A DNA stretch of 64,000 bases from an uncultured Candidatus Melainabacteria bacterium (GCA_934692485.1 CAKUTX010000003.1:62001-126000), one strand, 5' to 3'; counted from the first letter of the stretch, positions 53,913 to 63,741 are shown. Program-made: numbers and translations. The notes: a model not told the origin generated them from the letters alone.

Positions 53913-53947
53913 GACCTATGAGCAGAGGGCGAAGGCTTGAATGTGAA
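53913..53947 (+). repeat. 35-bp direct repeat, copy 2
   Basis: Second copy of the repeat at 53625-53659, 288 bp away, in the same orientation. Confidence 0.9.
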
Positions 53948-54080
53948 AACACTATGATTGACAAAATTTTTACAATATGGGGTTGGATAATAAGAAACTA
54001 TTGGTGTTTTCGTTTCAATTTCTTAAACTTTAAACATATTAAACTTATACATGATATAATATAGTAGAAGATTAGGGCTT

Positions 54081-55382
54081 ATGAAAAAGATTTTTATTGT
54101 ACTACTTATTATATTTGCAGGACAGACTTGCTTTGCTGAAAACGCTATTGAAAAATTATCTCTTAGCGAAGCGGTTGAACTTGCGGTCCAAAATAATATC
54201 GATTTTCAAGCCAATAAATTAAATATTGAAATCGCTAAAAATAACATAAAAATTGCAAATAGATTAAAAAACCCTGACTTTGACGTTTTTTATAACATAG
54301 GTAGCGCTGGAAAAGGAAACCCTCAATTATTTGGCTTAACAGAAACTATAGAAATTGCCAAAAGAGGAGCTCGAAAAAAACTTGCTAAAGCAAATTTAGA
54401 ATTAACAAAAGAGAACCTTAAATATTATGAATTTGACTTAAAAATGGATGTTAGAGAAGCATACATTAATCTTGTCGCTGCCAAATCAATATTAAAAAGC
54501 TTACAAGAGCAACAAATACTTTTACAAGAATTATTGGCTATCGCAAAAAAACGTTATGATGCTGGTGCTGCCCCTGAAATGGATGTTATACAAGCTGAAA
54601 TCGCCCTTAATCAAATGACAACCCAAGTGAACACAGCAAATGTGAACGTAAAAAGTGCAGCTTTTGAATTTAACAAAATAATAAATCCAAAAGACAAATC
54701 ATATATAAAATACGATACAACTGACAGATTATTGGAAAATAAATTTATGGATTTAGAAACTCCAAATCCGTTAAATATCATGCCAAACTTTGAGTCTATT
54801 GCAGAAGACAGTTTAAAAAATCGATTTGATATAAAAATAGCTAAACAACAAATTGACGTAGCCGAGAAAAATCTTAGTGTTATTACAAGACAAATTGTTC
54901 CTGATTTAGAAATCCAAGGTGGTTATGGTTATCAATCAAAAGGAATGAGTGATGACGGACGATTTAAAGCTGGAGGATATATTGGTGCAAGTTTAGTCAA
55001 TATTCCAATTTTTTATGCATACAGACCTGAGATTAAAAATGCAAAACTTGAAGTTGAAAAAGCTGAATTAAATTATATGTCTACTCAAAATAAAGCTCTT
55101 AAAGACTTAAACAGTGCATATGATAAATTTGTAACAGCGCAAATGAACCTAAATTTTTACAACAATAAACTTCTAAAAAGTTCTGATGAAATGATAAAAG
55201 TTTCAAAAAGAAGTTACGAAGTCGGAAAATCAAATATAACAACACTTATAGTCATGGAACAGTCATACAAATCAATAATAATCGGCTATACGTATGCTCT
55301 TGCCGAGTACTATAATTGCTGGATAAACTTTTTGAGAGAAGTAAATCAAGAGGAGCTAAAAATAGACAATGATGCTGTTTGA
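54081..55382 (+). CDS. TolC/CusC-like outer-membrane efflux protein
   Basis: The outer-membrane channel of a tripartite pump. A signal peptide (KKIFIVLLIIFAGQTCFA) is followed by two tandem OEP repeats with long helical coiled-coil stretches (ELLAIAKKRYDAGAAPEMDV, MIKVSKRSYEVGKSNITTLI). No lipobox is seen. It is 433 residues, similar to CusC/CzcC. It overlaps the RND pump gene by 14 bases, so the three genes (channel, pump, adaptor) form one operon. A TATAAT-like -10 is ~25 bases before ATG 54081. Confidence 0.9.
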   Translation: MKKIFIVLLIIFAGQTCFAENAIEKLSLSEAVELAVQNNIDFQANKLNIEIAKNNIKIANRLKNPDFDVFYNIGSAGKGNPQLFGLTETIEIAKRGARKKLAKANLELTKENLKYYEFDLKMDVREAYINLVAAKSILKSLQEQQILLQELLAIAKKRYDAGAAPEMDVIQAEIALNQMTTQVNTANVNVKSAAFEFNKIINPKDKSYIKYDTTDRLLENKFMDLETPNPLNIMPNFESIAEDSLKNRFDIKIAKQQIDVAEKNLSVITRQIVPDLEIQGGYGYQSKGMSDDGRFKAGGYIGASLVNIPIFYAYRPEIKNAKLEVEKAELNYMSTQNKALKDLNSAYDKFVTAQMNLNFYNNKLLKSSDEMIKVSKRSYEVGKSNITTLIVMEQSYKSIIIGYTYALAEYYNCWINFLREVNQEELKIDNDAV

Positions 55383-58300
55383 TAAACTGATTAAACTTGC
55401 TATAAAAAAGAAATTTATATCTGCAACAATTGCTCTGATATTAATTCTAATAGGAGTTTATTCTCTTAAAACCCTAGATATTGAAGCCTATCCAGACTTT
55501 ACAAATCCGATAGTGCAAGTTATTACTCAAATGCCAGGGAAATCAGCCGAAGAAGTTGAACGTTTAGCTACAATTCCACTAGAAAAAAACTTAAATGGAA
55601 TTCCAAATGAACAAAAATTATATTCTAGTTCTCTTTTTGGCTTGTCTGTAATTAAAGTTGTTTTTGCCGACGGCTTACCATCTTCATTAATTAGACAACA
55701 AGTTTTGGAAAGAGTTTATCAAACAGAATTGCCCGATGGGGTTAAACCTGTTTTAGGCCCAGATGCTTCTCCAATTGGAGAAATTTATAGGTATACATTA
55801 GAATCAGATTACTATAATTCAATGACGCTTAAAGCTATTGAAGATTGGCAAATGGAAAAAGCTTTTAAACAAGTTCCTGGAATTATAGAAGTTAATAGTT
55901 TTGGCGGTCCTGTAAAAACATATAAAGTAATTCTCAATCATGAAAAAGTTCGTTTTTACAATCTTGATGTTGGAGAAATTTTTGACGCAATTAAGGCATC
56001 AAATTCTACTGGTGGAGGGCATTATATCTCGAATAATGATCAAGCGTATATTGTCAGAGGCTTAGGACTTTATTCGAATATAGAAAGTATTGAAAATACA
56101 GTTATCACTTCTCGAAACGGAATTCCGATAAGGGTAAAGGATGTAGGAGAAGTTATTATCGATCCAGCGGTCAGAATAGGTCAAGTTGGCAAAAATTTAG
56201 ATAATGATGTCGTTGAAGGGATTGTTTTGATGAGAAAAGGAGAAAATCCGACAAAAACAATTCAAAACTTAGAAAACGGTCTTGCAAATATAAAATCTAT
56301 TTTACCTAAAGGAATACATTTGACTCCTTTTTATGAAAGAAGTGAACTAATTCACAATACAATGCATACAATTGCACATAACGTTATTTGCGGAATTGTA
56401 TTTGTCATAATTATACTATTTGCATTTATATTAGATTTACGAATAACACTGATTGCATCTTTAGTTATTCCACTTGCTTTGAGCTTTGCCTTTGCACTGT
56501 TTAAACTTTTTGGCATACCGGCAAATTTGTTAAGTATGGGAGCTGTTGATTTTGGAATTATTGTCGACGGAGCAGTAATTCTAATGGAAAATATTTTTAG
56601 ATGTCTTGCTCAATATAAAGGAGAACTGACTCAAAACAAAAAAGAGCTTTTAATTTTCAAAGCAGTAAAAGAAGTTGGAAGTGTAATAACTTTTTCAACA
56701 ATAATAATTCTATGTTGCTTTTTGCCAATATTTGCATTTGACGGAGTTGCTGGAAAATTATTCCACCCGTTAGCATTTACCATGGGCTTTTCATTGATTG
56801 GAGCGGTTATTGCGTCTTTATTCTTTTTACCAGCTATTGCTGCAATATATGTACCAAATTCAAAAATTACCGAAAAACAAAATTTATTACTTGGAAAAGT
56901 CACAAGATTATATAAACACTTTCTAAATAAAGTATTTAGAAATTCTAAAAAATTTCTATTTTATACTGGTTCACTGGTTTTAGTTTCAATATCTTTGTTC
57001 TGTTTTATAGGCTCCGAATTTTTACCAAACTTGGACGAAGGGAATATATGGCTTCGAGCTACCGTTCTGCCAAGAAGTACAACAATAGAACATTCCGTAG
57101 AAGTTGCAAGACAAATCAGGGAAGTTTTATTACAATATCCTGAAGTAAAAAATGTTATATCTCATGTTGGTTCTGCTGACGACGGAACAGACCCTAATTT
57201 GCTAAGTAATATTGAAAACATGGTGGATTTGAAATTAGCTAAAGATTGGCGTCCTAAATGGCACAAAAATAAGCAAAAATTAATCCAAGACATGTCTGAA
57301 AAACTATCCGATATTCCGGGGATTACAACATATTTCACTCAGTACATTCAAGATAACGTTGAAGAAGCTGTATCTGGTTCAAAAGGTCAAGTTGTCGTAA
57401 AAATTTATGGTTCTGATTTGTATAAATTACAAAAATTACAAGATGAGACCATAGCTATTCTATCCGGAGTAAAAGGGATTGTAGACCTTTCTTATGATCA
57501 AATAATCGGTCAGCCTCAGTACCAAATTAAGATAGATAGAGTAAAAGCTGCTCGTTACGGACTTAGAAGCGATGATATTCAAAAAGTTGTAGAAATTGCT
57601 ATCGGGGGGAAAAATGCAACTCAAGTTTTGGAAAATGAAAAACGCTTTGATGTATTCTTGCGTTTAGAAAAAAAAGACAGAGATACATATCGCAAAATCC
57701 AAAACATTATCGTAAAAACACCGGAGGGAATATCTGTTCCATTGAGTAACGTCACGGATATTACAACAGATAACGGAGCTATGATTATAACCCGAAGCGA
57801 AAATTCCAGAGTTGCAATCGTTCGTTTTAACATAAGAGGAAGAGATTTGGGTTCAACGGTAAAAGATGCTCAAAATAAACTTGATACAAAATTACAATTG
57901 CCAGAAGAATATCAGGTTAAATGGGCTGGACAATCAGAGAGCCAAAAAAGCGCAAATACTAGACTTGCTATTATTTTGCCGATAACTTTAATACTAATAG
58001 CTATAATATTGCATCTAAATTATAGAAATAAAAAAGATGTACTTATTGCAATGTCGACAATTCCTGTAACTTTATCAGGTTGCATAATTGCTTTATTTAT
58101 AACTGGAACATATTTTTCAATTTCAGCCGGAGTCGGCTTTATTGCTGCAATTGGTGTTTCTATTCAAAATGGGGTAATATTACTTTCATCAATAATTAGA
58201 CAATATAGTCTTAACAAAAAGAATTTAACCCAAACAGTAATTACAGGAGCATTAGAGAAATTCAGACCTGTTCTGACCGCGTCACTTGTTGCCATTTTAG

Positions 58301-58461
58301 GGCTACTGCCAGCAGCTCTTTCAAACGGGATTGGTGCTCAGAGTCAAAAACCTTTTGCAATTGCAATTATTGGTGGATTGTCTTTTGGTACAATATTTAC
58401 AATATTCTTAATTCCATTATTATATAAACTTACAGGGGAACATAACAATGAAAATCTTTAA
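55369..58461 (+). CDS. Heavy-metal-type RND efflux pump (CusA/CzcA family)
   Basis: A 1030-residue inner-membrane proton-driven pump. It has the N-terminal helix and LDIEAYPDFTNPIVQVITQM, and TM4 with VDFGIIVDGAVILMENIFR, the acid-bearing helix that marks the metal-exporting HME branch. EFLPNLDEGNIWLRATVLP and a C-terminal set of helices follow. Which metal (Cu/Ag or Co/Zn/Cd) cannot be read with certainty; the CusA methionine pair is not evident. It overlaps both flanking genes. Confidence 0.93.
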   Translation: MMLFDKLIKLAIKKKFISATIALILILIGVYSLKTLDIEAYPDFTNPIVQVITQMPGKSAEEVERLATIPLEKNLNGIPNEQKLYSSSLFGLSVIKVVFADGLPSSLIRQQVLERVYQTELPDGVKPVLGPDASPIGEIYRYTLESDYYNSMTLKAIEDWQMEKAFKQVPGIIEVNSFGGPVKTYKVILNHEKVRFYNLDVGEIFDAIKASNSTGGGHYISNNDQAYIVRGLGLYSNIESIENTVITSRNGIPIRVKDVGEVIIDPAVRIGQVGKNLDNDVVEGIVLMRKGENPTKTIQNLENGLANIKSILPKGIHLTPFYERSELIHNTMHTIAHNVICGIVFVIIILFAFILDLRITLIASLVIPLALSFAFALFKLFGIPANLLSMGAVDFGIIVDGAVILMENIFRCLAQYKGELTQNKKELLIFKAVKEVGSVITFSTIIILCCFLPIFAFDGVAGKLFHPLAFTMGFSLIGAVIASLFFLPAIAAIYVPNSKITEKQNLLLGKVTRLYKHFLNKVFRNSKKFLFYTGSLVLVSISLFCFIGSEFLPNLDEGNIWLRATVLPRSTTIEHSVEVARQIREVLLQYPEVKNVISHVGSADDGTDPNLLSNIENMVDLKLAKDWRPKWHKNKQKLIQDMSEKLSDIPGITTYFTQYIQDNVEEAVSGSKGQVVVKIYGSDLYKLQKLQDETIAILSGVKGIVDLSYDQIIGQPQYQIKIDRVKAARYGLRSDDIQKVVEIAIGGKNATQVLENEKRFDVFLRLEKKDRDTYRKIQNIIVKTPEGISVPLSNVTDITTDNGAMIITRSENSRVAIVRFNIRGRDLGSTVKDAQNKLDTKLQLPEEYQVKWAGQSESQKSANTRLAIILPITLILIAIILHLNYRNKKDVLIAMSTIPVTLSGCIIALFITGTYFSISAGVGFIAAIGVSIQNGVILLSSIIRQYSLNKKNLTQTVITGALEKFRPVLTASLVAILGLLPAALSNGIGAQSQKPFAIAIIGGLSFGTIFTIFLIPLLYKLTGEHNNENL

Positions 58462-59635
58462 ATTAATTATAATATTTTGTTTTTTAATAATATTGAGCGG
58501 ATGCGGCAATAAAACCTCCGAACAATCTCACAATAAACAAATTGTGTTAACAGAAGCGCAAGAAAGAAATGCAAAAATTCAGACAGAACCATTATCTGTT
58601 ATGGATATTGAATTACAGATAACTATCCCTGCTCAATTCAAAGCAAGAAATCAATCAATAGAAAGAGTATATTCCCCTATTGACGGAAAGATTACGGATG
58701 TTTACGTAGAACCAGGAACAATATTAAAAATAGGTCAACCTATAGTTAAAATAAAATCAGATGAAATTAGCCAAATTCAGCTTGAATTTTTGGAAAAAAT
58801 TCTTGATATAGATGCAAATTATAATGAGTTAAAAGCTCAATATAATCTATCAAATCAGAATTATAACCGAGAAAAAACACTGTATAATGAGAAAATTTCT
58901 TCCAAAGCAGAATATGAAGCAGCTTATGCTCAATTACGAAAGGACAAAGCAAATATTGAAGCACTCAATTTAAAACGCAGTTCTTTAATAAATGTCTACA
59001 GACAACGGCTTGCTGTATATGGCGGAAGCATAGACAATGTTATCAAAACAAGACAAATATATCCTTATATAACAATTAAAGCAACAAAAAACGGGGTTTT
59101 GCTGGAGAGAAAAGTAAATCCTGGAGAAATAGTAGAAAAAAATAGAGAATTATTCAATCTTGCAGATTTAAAAACTATATGGCTGGTTGGCTACGCTTTT
59201 GAGAAAGATTCACCATACCTGCATTTAGGAGAAGCCGTCACTGGAACAATAGAAGGAAGCTCTAGCACTATTAATGGTGTGCTTTCATATGTTTCGCCTA
59301 TTTTGGATAACACAACCAAAACTCTTGAAGTTCGAGCAGAAATTCCAAACAAAGATTTTAAAATCAAACCGAATATGTATGCAGAAATGTTTGTAAATAC
59401 AGGGGTTGCACATGTTTTAGCTATTCCAACCGATGCTGTCGAAAAATTTGGAGATTACAACTTTGCGTACGTAAAAGTAGCTCCTCATACTTACGAAGAA
59501 CGAAAAGTTGAAACCGGAAAGAAAAATGACAAGTATACCGAAATAATTTCCGGAGTAAAAGCAGGCGAAGAAGTAGTTACTACAGGTTCTTTCGAGCTAC
59601 TAGGTGAAAGTATAAAAAAACAAGAACAAGAATAG
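58448..59635 (+). CDS. Efflux periplasmic adaptor, lipoprotein (CusB/CzcB family)
   Basis: The adaptor linking pump and channel. Its N-terminus has a lipobox (FLIILSGCGNKTS) so it is anchored by a lipid. It has a lipoyl/barrel-sandwich region (YSPIDGKITDVYVEPGTILK), a coiled-coil hairpin (~115-180), GVLLERKVNPGEIVEKN and a C-terminal beta-barrel and membrane-proximal domain (LAIPTDAVEKFGDYNFAYVK). It overlaps the pump gene by 14 bases. Gene order is channel-pump-adaptor. Confidence 0.9.
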   Translation: MKIFKLIIIFCFLIILSGCGNKTSEQSHNKQIVLTEAQERNAKIQTEPLSVMDIELQITIPAQFKARNQSIERVYSPIDGKITDVYVEPGTILKIGQPIVKIKSDEISQIQLEFLEKILDIDANYNELKAQYNLSNQNYNREKTLYNEKISSKAEYEAAYAQLRKDKANIEALNLKRSSLINVYRQRLAVYGGSIDNVIKTRQIYPYITIKATKNGVLLERKVNPGEIVEKNRELFNLADLKTIWLVGYAFEKDSPYLHLGEAVTGTIEGSSSTINGVLSYVSPILDNTTKTLEVRAEIPNKDFKIKPNMYAEMFVNTGVAHVLAIPTDAVEKFGDYNFAYVKVAPHTYEERKVETGKKNDKYTEIISGVKAGEEVVTTGSFELLGESIKKQEQE

Positions 59636-59749
59636 TTCAATCTATCTCCTCCAAATGGATGATATTAATTCTTTTTACTAAATATTAATATAATTTATAT
59701 CGTTATAAGAAAAGTAAAAAAATAATACACATCTTATTGGAGCTCATTG

Positions 59750-61408
59750 ATGTCAGAACAAATGTTACTTCAGCCGATAAAAGCGGCTAATACAAATAAA
59801 GCTAAAGAATCACTAGAAAAAGCCAGAATAGCACACGAAAAATATCTTATTCGTCAACAAAACACAGATTTACAAGAGGCGATTGAGTACTATATTGACG
59901 CGGTAAAATATGACCCTTCTATGCCAGAATCATATTACCGCTTGGCAACATTAATGTTTGAACAAGGGCAGATTAGTCTTGATACTGCAATTGAACAATG
60001 TAAGACAGCTGTTTCTTTAGCTCCAAAGAACATCAATGCTCATTTATATACCGGATTTTTCATGAAGCTTGCTCAGGATTTTAAATCCGCAGAACAAGAA
60101 TTCAAATCAGCAATAAAAATGGGGAAATTAAACTCTGCAAGACCGAGATTAATTCTATCTCAATCCATTTTACAAAAAATTAATTCTAAAAATGGAAATA
60201 TCAGCGATTATTTAAGCTTTGTGTATTACTTTTTATCTGGAAGCTTGATGTTGGCATGGGATAGACCGTCAATGAAAATGTTTTATAAAAACATGTCAGA
60301 CGATTTTTCTGTGTTTACGTATAATACTGTTGGAAAATTTTTAGAAAAATTTAAAATGTACCCGTCTGCAGAAAATATTTACAAACAAGCTATTACTGCG
60401 ACGAAACATAGCGAAATTTTTTATGACAAAATGGGAGATTTAGCTCTTAAAAATAAAGAAATGGATTTGACTGTAGATTGTTATAAAAAAGTTTTGGAAG
60501 CAAATCCTCTTAATAGAGATGTTTTAGTAAAACTTGCAACAGTTCTTCAAACTTATTTCCCTGAAAACACAGATGAAACAATAGATTGCTACGAAAAGCT
60601 TTTGGAATTTAATATTGATACTCCACAAATTTATTATGAATTGGGACATCTTTATTTGAAAAAAGAAGATAAAATTAATTCCATAAGCGCGTTCAAACTC
60701 GCATTAGAAAAAGATGCCGAAAATCCTTTTTATAACAACTCTTTGGCATACGCATATTCAAAAGCTCAACTTTATGATGAAGCTATTGAACACTATCAAA
60801 AAGCTATTCAAATTAATCCGGATAAAGAATGGACATCAATTGTTTGTGAAGCTTTAGGTACTATTTATGCGGAAATAAAGGGAAATATTGATGCTGCCGT
60901 GTCAACATATCAGGCTGGAATTATTTTAGACCCAAATAACTACAGCTTATATTTATCTTTGGGTGATGTACATATGGCATCATATGATTTAGATAACGCT
61001 ATAAGGGCTTATTGCGATGCAATAATGCTTAAGCCTGACGATTATAGAGCTTATTCGAAAGCAGGAATTGCTCTTTGGGAAAAAGACTATTTGGAAGAAG
61101 CATTGGTATCTTTCCACAAAGCAATTGATTTGAACCCAGAAAACGAATACGCACAAAACAACTTGGGAATTCTTTATCTTGACGGACTTGGAGATGCTGA
61201 AGAAGCTCTTGAGTATTTTGAAACAGCTATAGAACTTAATCCTAGTTATACATTAGCATATTTCAATGCCGCAAGAGCATCGCAAGCGATGGGATTTACC
61301 AATGATGCCGCAAATTATTACCAAATGTCAATTGATTTAAACAAAATCACACAAGACCTAGATGAAGACGACATTATATCAAGATTACACAAGTTATTTG
61401 AAATATAA
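59750..61408 (+). CDS. Tetratricopeptide-repeat protein
   Basis: A ~552-residue protein made largely of TPRs: ALEKDAENPFYNNSLAYAYS, AIEHYQKAIQINPDKEW, AIMLKPDDYRAYSKAGIALW, ALVSFHKAIDLNPENEYA, ALEYFETAIELNPSYTLAYF. No signal peptide is seen, so it is probably a cytoplasmic scaffold. SD GGAG is before ATG 59750 (TTG 59747 is an alternative). The next gene, the broken prepilin, starts 11 bases after its stop with the SD overlapping, so both are in one operon; a link to prepilin export or assembly is possible. Confidence 0.88.
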   Translation: MSEQMLLQPIKAANTNKAKESLEKARIAHEKYLIRQQNTDLQEAIEYYIDAVKYDPSMPESYYRLATLMFEQGQISLDTAIEQCKTAVSLAPKNINAHLYTGFFMKLAQDFKSAEQEFKSAIKMGKLNSARPRLILSQSILQKINSKNGNISDYLSFVYYFLSGSLMLAWDRPSMKMFYKNMSDDFSVFTYNTVGKFLEKFKMYPSAENIYKQAITATKHSEIFYDKMGDLALKNKEMDLTVDCYKKVLEANPLNRDVLVKLATVLQTYFPENTDETIDCYEKLLEFNIDTPQIYYELGHLYLKKEDKINSISAFKLALEKDAENPFYNNSLAYAYSKAQLYDEAIEHYQKAIQINPDKEWTSIVCEALGTIYAEIKGNIDAAVSTYQAGIILDPNNYSLYLSLGDVHMASYDLDNAIRAYCDAIMLKPDDYRAYSKAGIALWEKDYLEEALVSFHKAIDLNPENEYAQNNLGILYLDGLGDAEEALEYFETAIELNPSYTLAYFNAARASQAMGFTNDAANYYQMSIDLNKITQDLDEDDIISRLHKLFEI

Positions 61409-61418
61409 GGAGAAAAAG

Positions 61419-62197
61419 ATGAAAAAGCAACGGCTTGCCCCCCCCCCGAGAACAAATTAGCATATAAAAACCACGCTTTTACTTTAGCAGAATGCTTAAT
61501 AACTCTTGGAATTATTGGAGTAGTTGCAGCTTTAACATTACCTCCCGTTATTCAAAATTACAAAAAACATGTATTAATTACAAAACTAAAAAAAAGTTAT
61601 TCTATATTAGGGCAAGTCGCTCAAAAATCCATAAACGATAATGGAGCAATTGATTTACCAAGCGGCGACAGGATAAATGGAAACGAAGAAATAACTGAAA
61701 AGTTTTTTCAAACTTATTGGTTGCCATATTTTGATGGAGTAAAAGTTTCTCCAAATGGTGAAGATATAAAATTAAATAATGATAATATCCCATCATATAA
61801 ACAGCAAAATAATGAATATTTAATAGGAGTAGTTAAAACGTTGTATAACAGCGGTAGAATTTTTTTTACAACAAAAGATGGTATGACGTATTTTGTGAGT
61901 GTTAAAGCAACCAAACACACCTATGATGAAAATGGGAATATTACTTCATCAGAACAAGTATTTGCGACGAAACAAAGTGTTCTTGTCGATATAAACGGGC
62001 TACAACCGCCAAATACATATGGGAAAGATGTTTTTAGCTTTGTTATTGACTTTGAAGAAGGAACTGTTAAGCCGCTAACAGAAGAAGCAATGACTCCTAA
62101 CTCAATAAATATCAATTGCCAAAAAGTTGGACTATTCTGTGCTGCTAAAATTATGCAAGATAATTGGCAAATAAAAAAAGATTACCCTTCTTTATAA
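61419..62197 (+). CDS. Prepilin-like protein, out of frame at a C10 tract
   Basis: ATG 61419 has a strong SD (AAGGAG). The first codons read MKKQRLA and then meet ten C (61438-61447). With ten C the frame stops at TAG after 13 codons. With eleven or eight C it continues through ENKLAYKNHAFTLAECLITL, a prepilin leader with cleavage before Phe and Glu at +5, to a 259-residue protein ending in KKDYPSL. The mature part matches the prepilin at 43022-43726 (FFTTKDGMTYFVSV, DINGLQPPNTYGKDVFSFVI, CAAKIMQDNWQIKKDYP). The gene is therefore probably switched ON/OFF by tract length, and is OFF in this assembly. Confidence 0.8.
61438..61447 (+). repeat. C10 homopolymer in prepilin 5' end (contingency tract)
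   Basis: Ten C at codons 7-10 would code PPP when in frame. One more C, or two fewer, restores the prepilin frame. Confidence 0.9.
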
Positions 62198-62200
62198 AAA

Positions 62201-62884
62201 CTAAAACAAACTTAATTGTTCTTGTTTTGCAAAATGTTTTCTTAAATATGACGGCCTATGGAAAGGTGATATTCCATACTTGTCAATTAATGTCATATGT
62301 TCTTTTGTCAAATATCCAGCATTTTCTCTCCAATTGTATTGAGGGTACTTTTCGTCAAGACTCAACATATATCTATCACGACTAACTTTTGCCAAAATAC
62401 TTGCAGCGGCAATTGAAGCTGATGTGCTATCACCTTTAATAATAGACCGTTGCGGATAAGAAAAATTTCTAATAGCTCGATTGCCATCAACCAAAACTTC
62501 TAACTCTTTTGTTTTTAGACTGTCAGGTAAACGTGAAATAACATCCGTACAAGCTATATTCATTGCTTTTAAAGAAGCATTCAAAATATTTATACGTTCA
62601 ATTTCTTCAACCTCAATACAAACAACAGAATTAATCGTTTCTGATTTAACAATCTCAAATAATTCTTCCCTATGCTTTTTAGATAATTTTTTGCTATCAT
62701 TCAAAATTGACAATTTTTCAATTAATCTGTCCGAAATATTATCAAAACAAACCGCTGCCGCAAACACTCCTCCTGCGCCACAGCCCCTTCCAGCTTCGTC
62801 TGTTCCAATTACAAGCTTTTGGGTACTAAAGTCATAATCAAATAATTTTTTTGATTTTATTTCAGTGTTTTTGCAAACCGCCAC
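62201..62884 (-). CDS. rnhB: Ribonuclease HII with C-terminal clamp-binding motif
   Basis: RNase HII cuts RNA in RNA-DNA hybrids and misincorporated ribonucleotides. Active-site acids are seen in IGTDEAGRGCGAGGVFAAAV, LVDGNRAIRNF and KGDSTSASIAAASILAKVSR. The length of 227 residues is normal. The last five residues are QLSLF, the canonical beta-clamp binding pentamer. The start is GTG 62884 with SD GAGGAG overlapping the rbgA stop. It is in the rplS-rbgA-rnhB order common in bacteria. Confidence 0.95.
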   Translation of the reverse strand: MAVCKNTEIKSKKLFDYDFSTQKLVIGTDEAGRGCGAGGVFAAAVCFDNISDRLIEKLSILNDSKKLSKKHREELFEIVKSETINSVVCIEVEEIERINILNASLKAMNIACTDVISRLPDSLKTKELEVLVDGNRAIRNFSYPQRSIIKGDSTSASIAAASILAKVSRDRYMLSLDEKYPQYNWRENAGYLTKEHMTLIDKYGISPFHRPSYLRKHFAKQEQLSLF

Positions 62885-62886
62885 AA

Positions 62887-63741
62887 CTACTCCTCACAAG
62901 GAATTTCGTCCAAAATAAATTTTCCGATTTTTCCTTCCCTAAAATCTCGTAAAAGATAAACAGAAGTTCTTTCAATATCAGGTTTTCCACCAGAAATTAT
63001 CCAATTTCTAGACTTGGCAATATTTTCCAAAGTCAATTCTTCAACATTATAGTAATCTTTCACTTTTTGAGAATATTTTTCAGAAAGAAGCCCCAAAAGT
63101 TCGATTGCAACAGCTTCGCTAGAATATGCATTTTCTGAAACAGCATTTACAAATGCCAACTTTTTAGCCCTGTTTTGATCCTCTTGTTTCATCGGAATAA
63201 TACCTGGAGTATCTAATAAATCAAGCTGCGGATTAATTCTAACCCACTGTTGCTGTCTGGTAACTCCGGCTTTTGCACCTGTTTTTGTCTTAGATGATTT
63301 TGTTAATTTATTTATAATACTTGATTTTCCGACATTTGGCATTCCAACAACCATGACTCTTGCTGGACGACGTAACAAACCTTTTTTGATAAGTGCTTGA
63401 ATTTTAGGTTCAGAAAGTTCTACTGCTTTTTTCACAATAAAATTCAAATCTTTAGAATTCTTCGCATCAGAAACAACAACAGGAAATCCTGTTTCTGCTT
63501 CAATAACTTTAATAAATCTTTTTAATTCATCAATATTGACTAAATCCGACTTATTAAGCAAAATTAAACGCGGCTTTTCACCTAAAAGCCGCGTAATATC
63601 ATCATAACTGCTTGAAAGAGGCAATCTCGCATCAATAACTTCTACAACGGCATCCACTAATGAAAGTTGTTCCCTTAGTTTTTTTTCAGCTTTTGCAATA
63701 TGACCGGGATACCAGTGTATGTGAAGCTTATCTTTTTTCAA
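62887..63741 (-). CDS. rbgA: Ribosome biogenesis GTPase YlqF/RbgA
   Basis: A circularly permuted GTPase that matures the 50S subunit. G4 comes first ([11 protein letters not shown]), followed by G1 [18 protein letters not shown]2 [13 protein letters not shown] and G3 [11 protein letters not shown]. The N-terminal [18 protein letters not shown] is characteristic. The start is TTG 63741, within the last codons of rplS and behind AAGG. The length of 284 residues is normal. Confidence 0.94.
   Translation of the reverse strand: MKKDKLHIHWYPGHIAKAEKKLREQLSLVDAVVEVIDARLPLSSSYDDITRLLGEKPRLILLNKSDLVNIDELKRFIKVIEAETGFPVVVSDAKNSKDLNFIVKKAVELSEPKIQALIKKGLLRRPARVMVVGMPNVGKSSIINKLTKSSKTKTGAKAGVTRQQQWVRINPQLDLLDTPGIIPMKQEDQNRAKKLAFVNAVSENAYSSEAVAIELLGLLSEKYSQKVKDYYNVEELTLENIAKSRNWIISGGKPDIERTSVYLLRDFREGKIGKFILDEIPCEE

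Larger units (their letters stand above)
53580..54080 (+). other. Atypical intergenic region after tRNA-Gly (500 bp)
   Basis: No convincing gene is seen. It is less AT-rich than the surroundings and contains many GAGCGAG-like words, a 35-bp direct repeat (53625-53659 and 53913-53947, one mismatch), a second copy of the tRNA-Gly 3' end (53718-53733), a perfect terminator (53738-53770), and a nested inverted repeat at 53837-53870 (TGCTTTTG/CAAAAGCA with an inner GTGCT/AGCAC). It may be the scar of an integrated element or of a lost second tRNA gene. Confidence 0.7.

Noticed and set aside
57604..57609. G6 run in the RND pump gene as a third contingency tract
   Set aside because: It is short, lies deep inside the gene, and the frame is intact; there is no sign of switching.
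61721..62197. A 158-codon frame starting at TTG 61721 as an independent gene
   Set aside because: It begins in the middle of the prepilin domain, without SD. The same frame continues upstream to the prepilin leader and is joined to the true ATG by one extra C.
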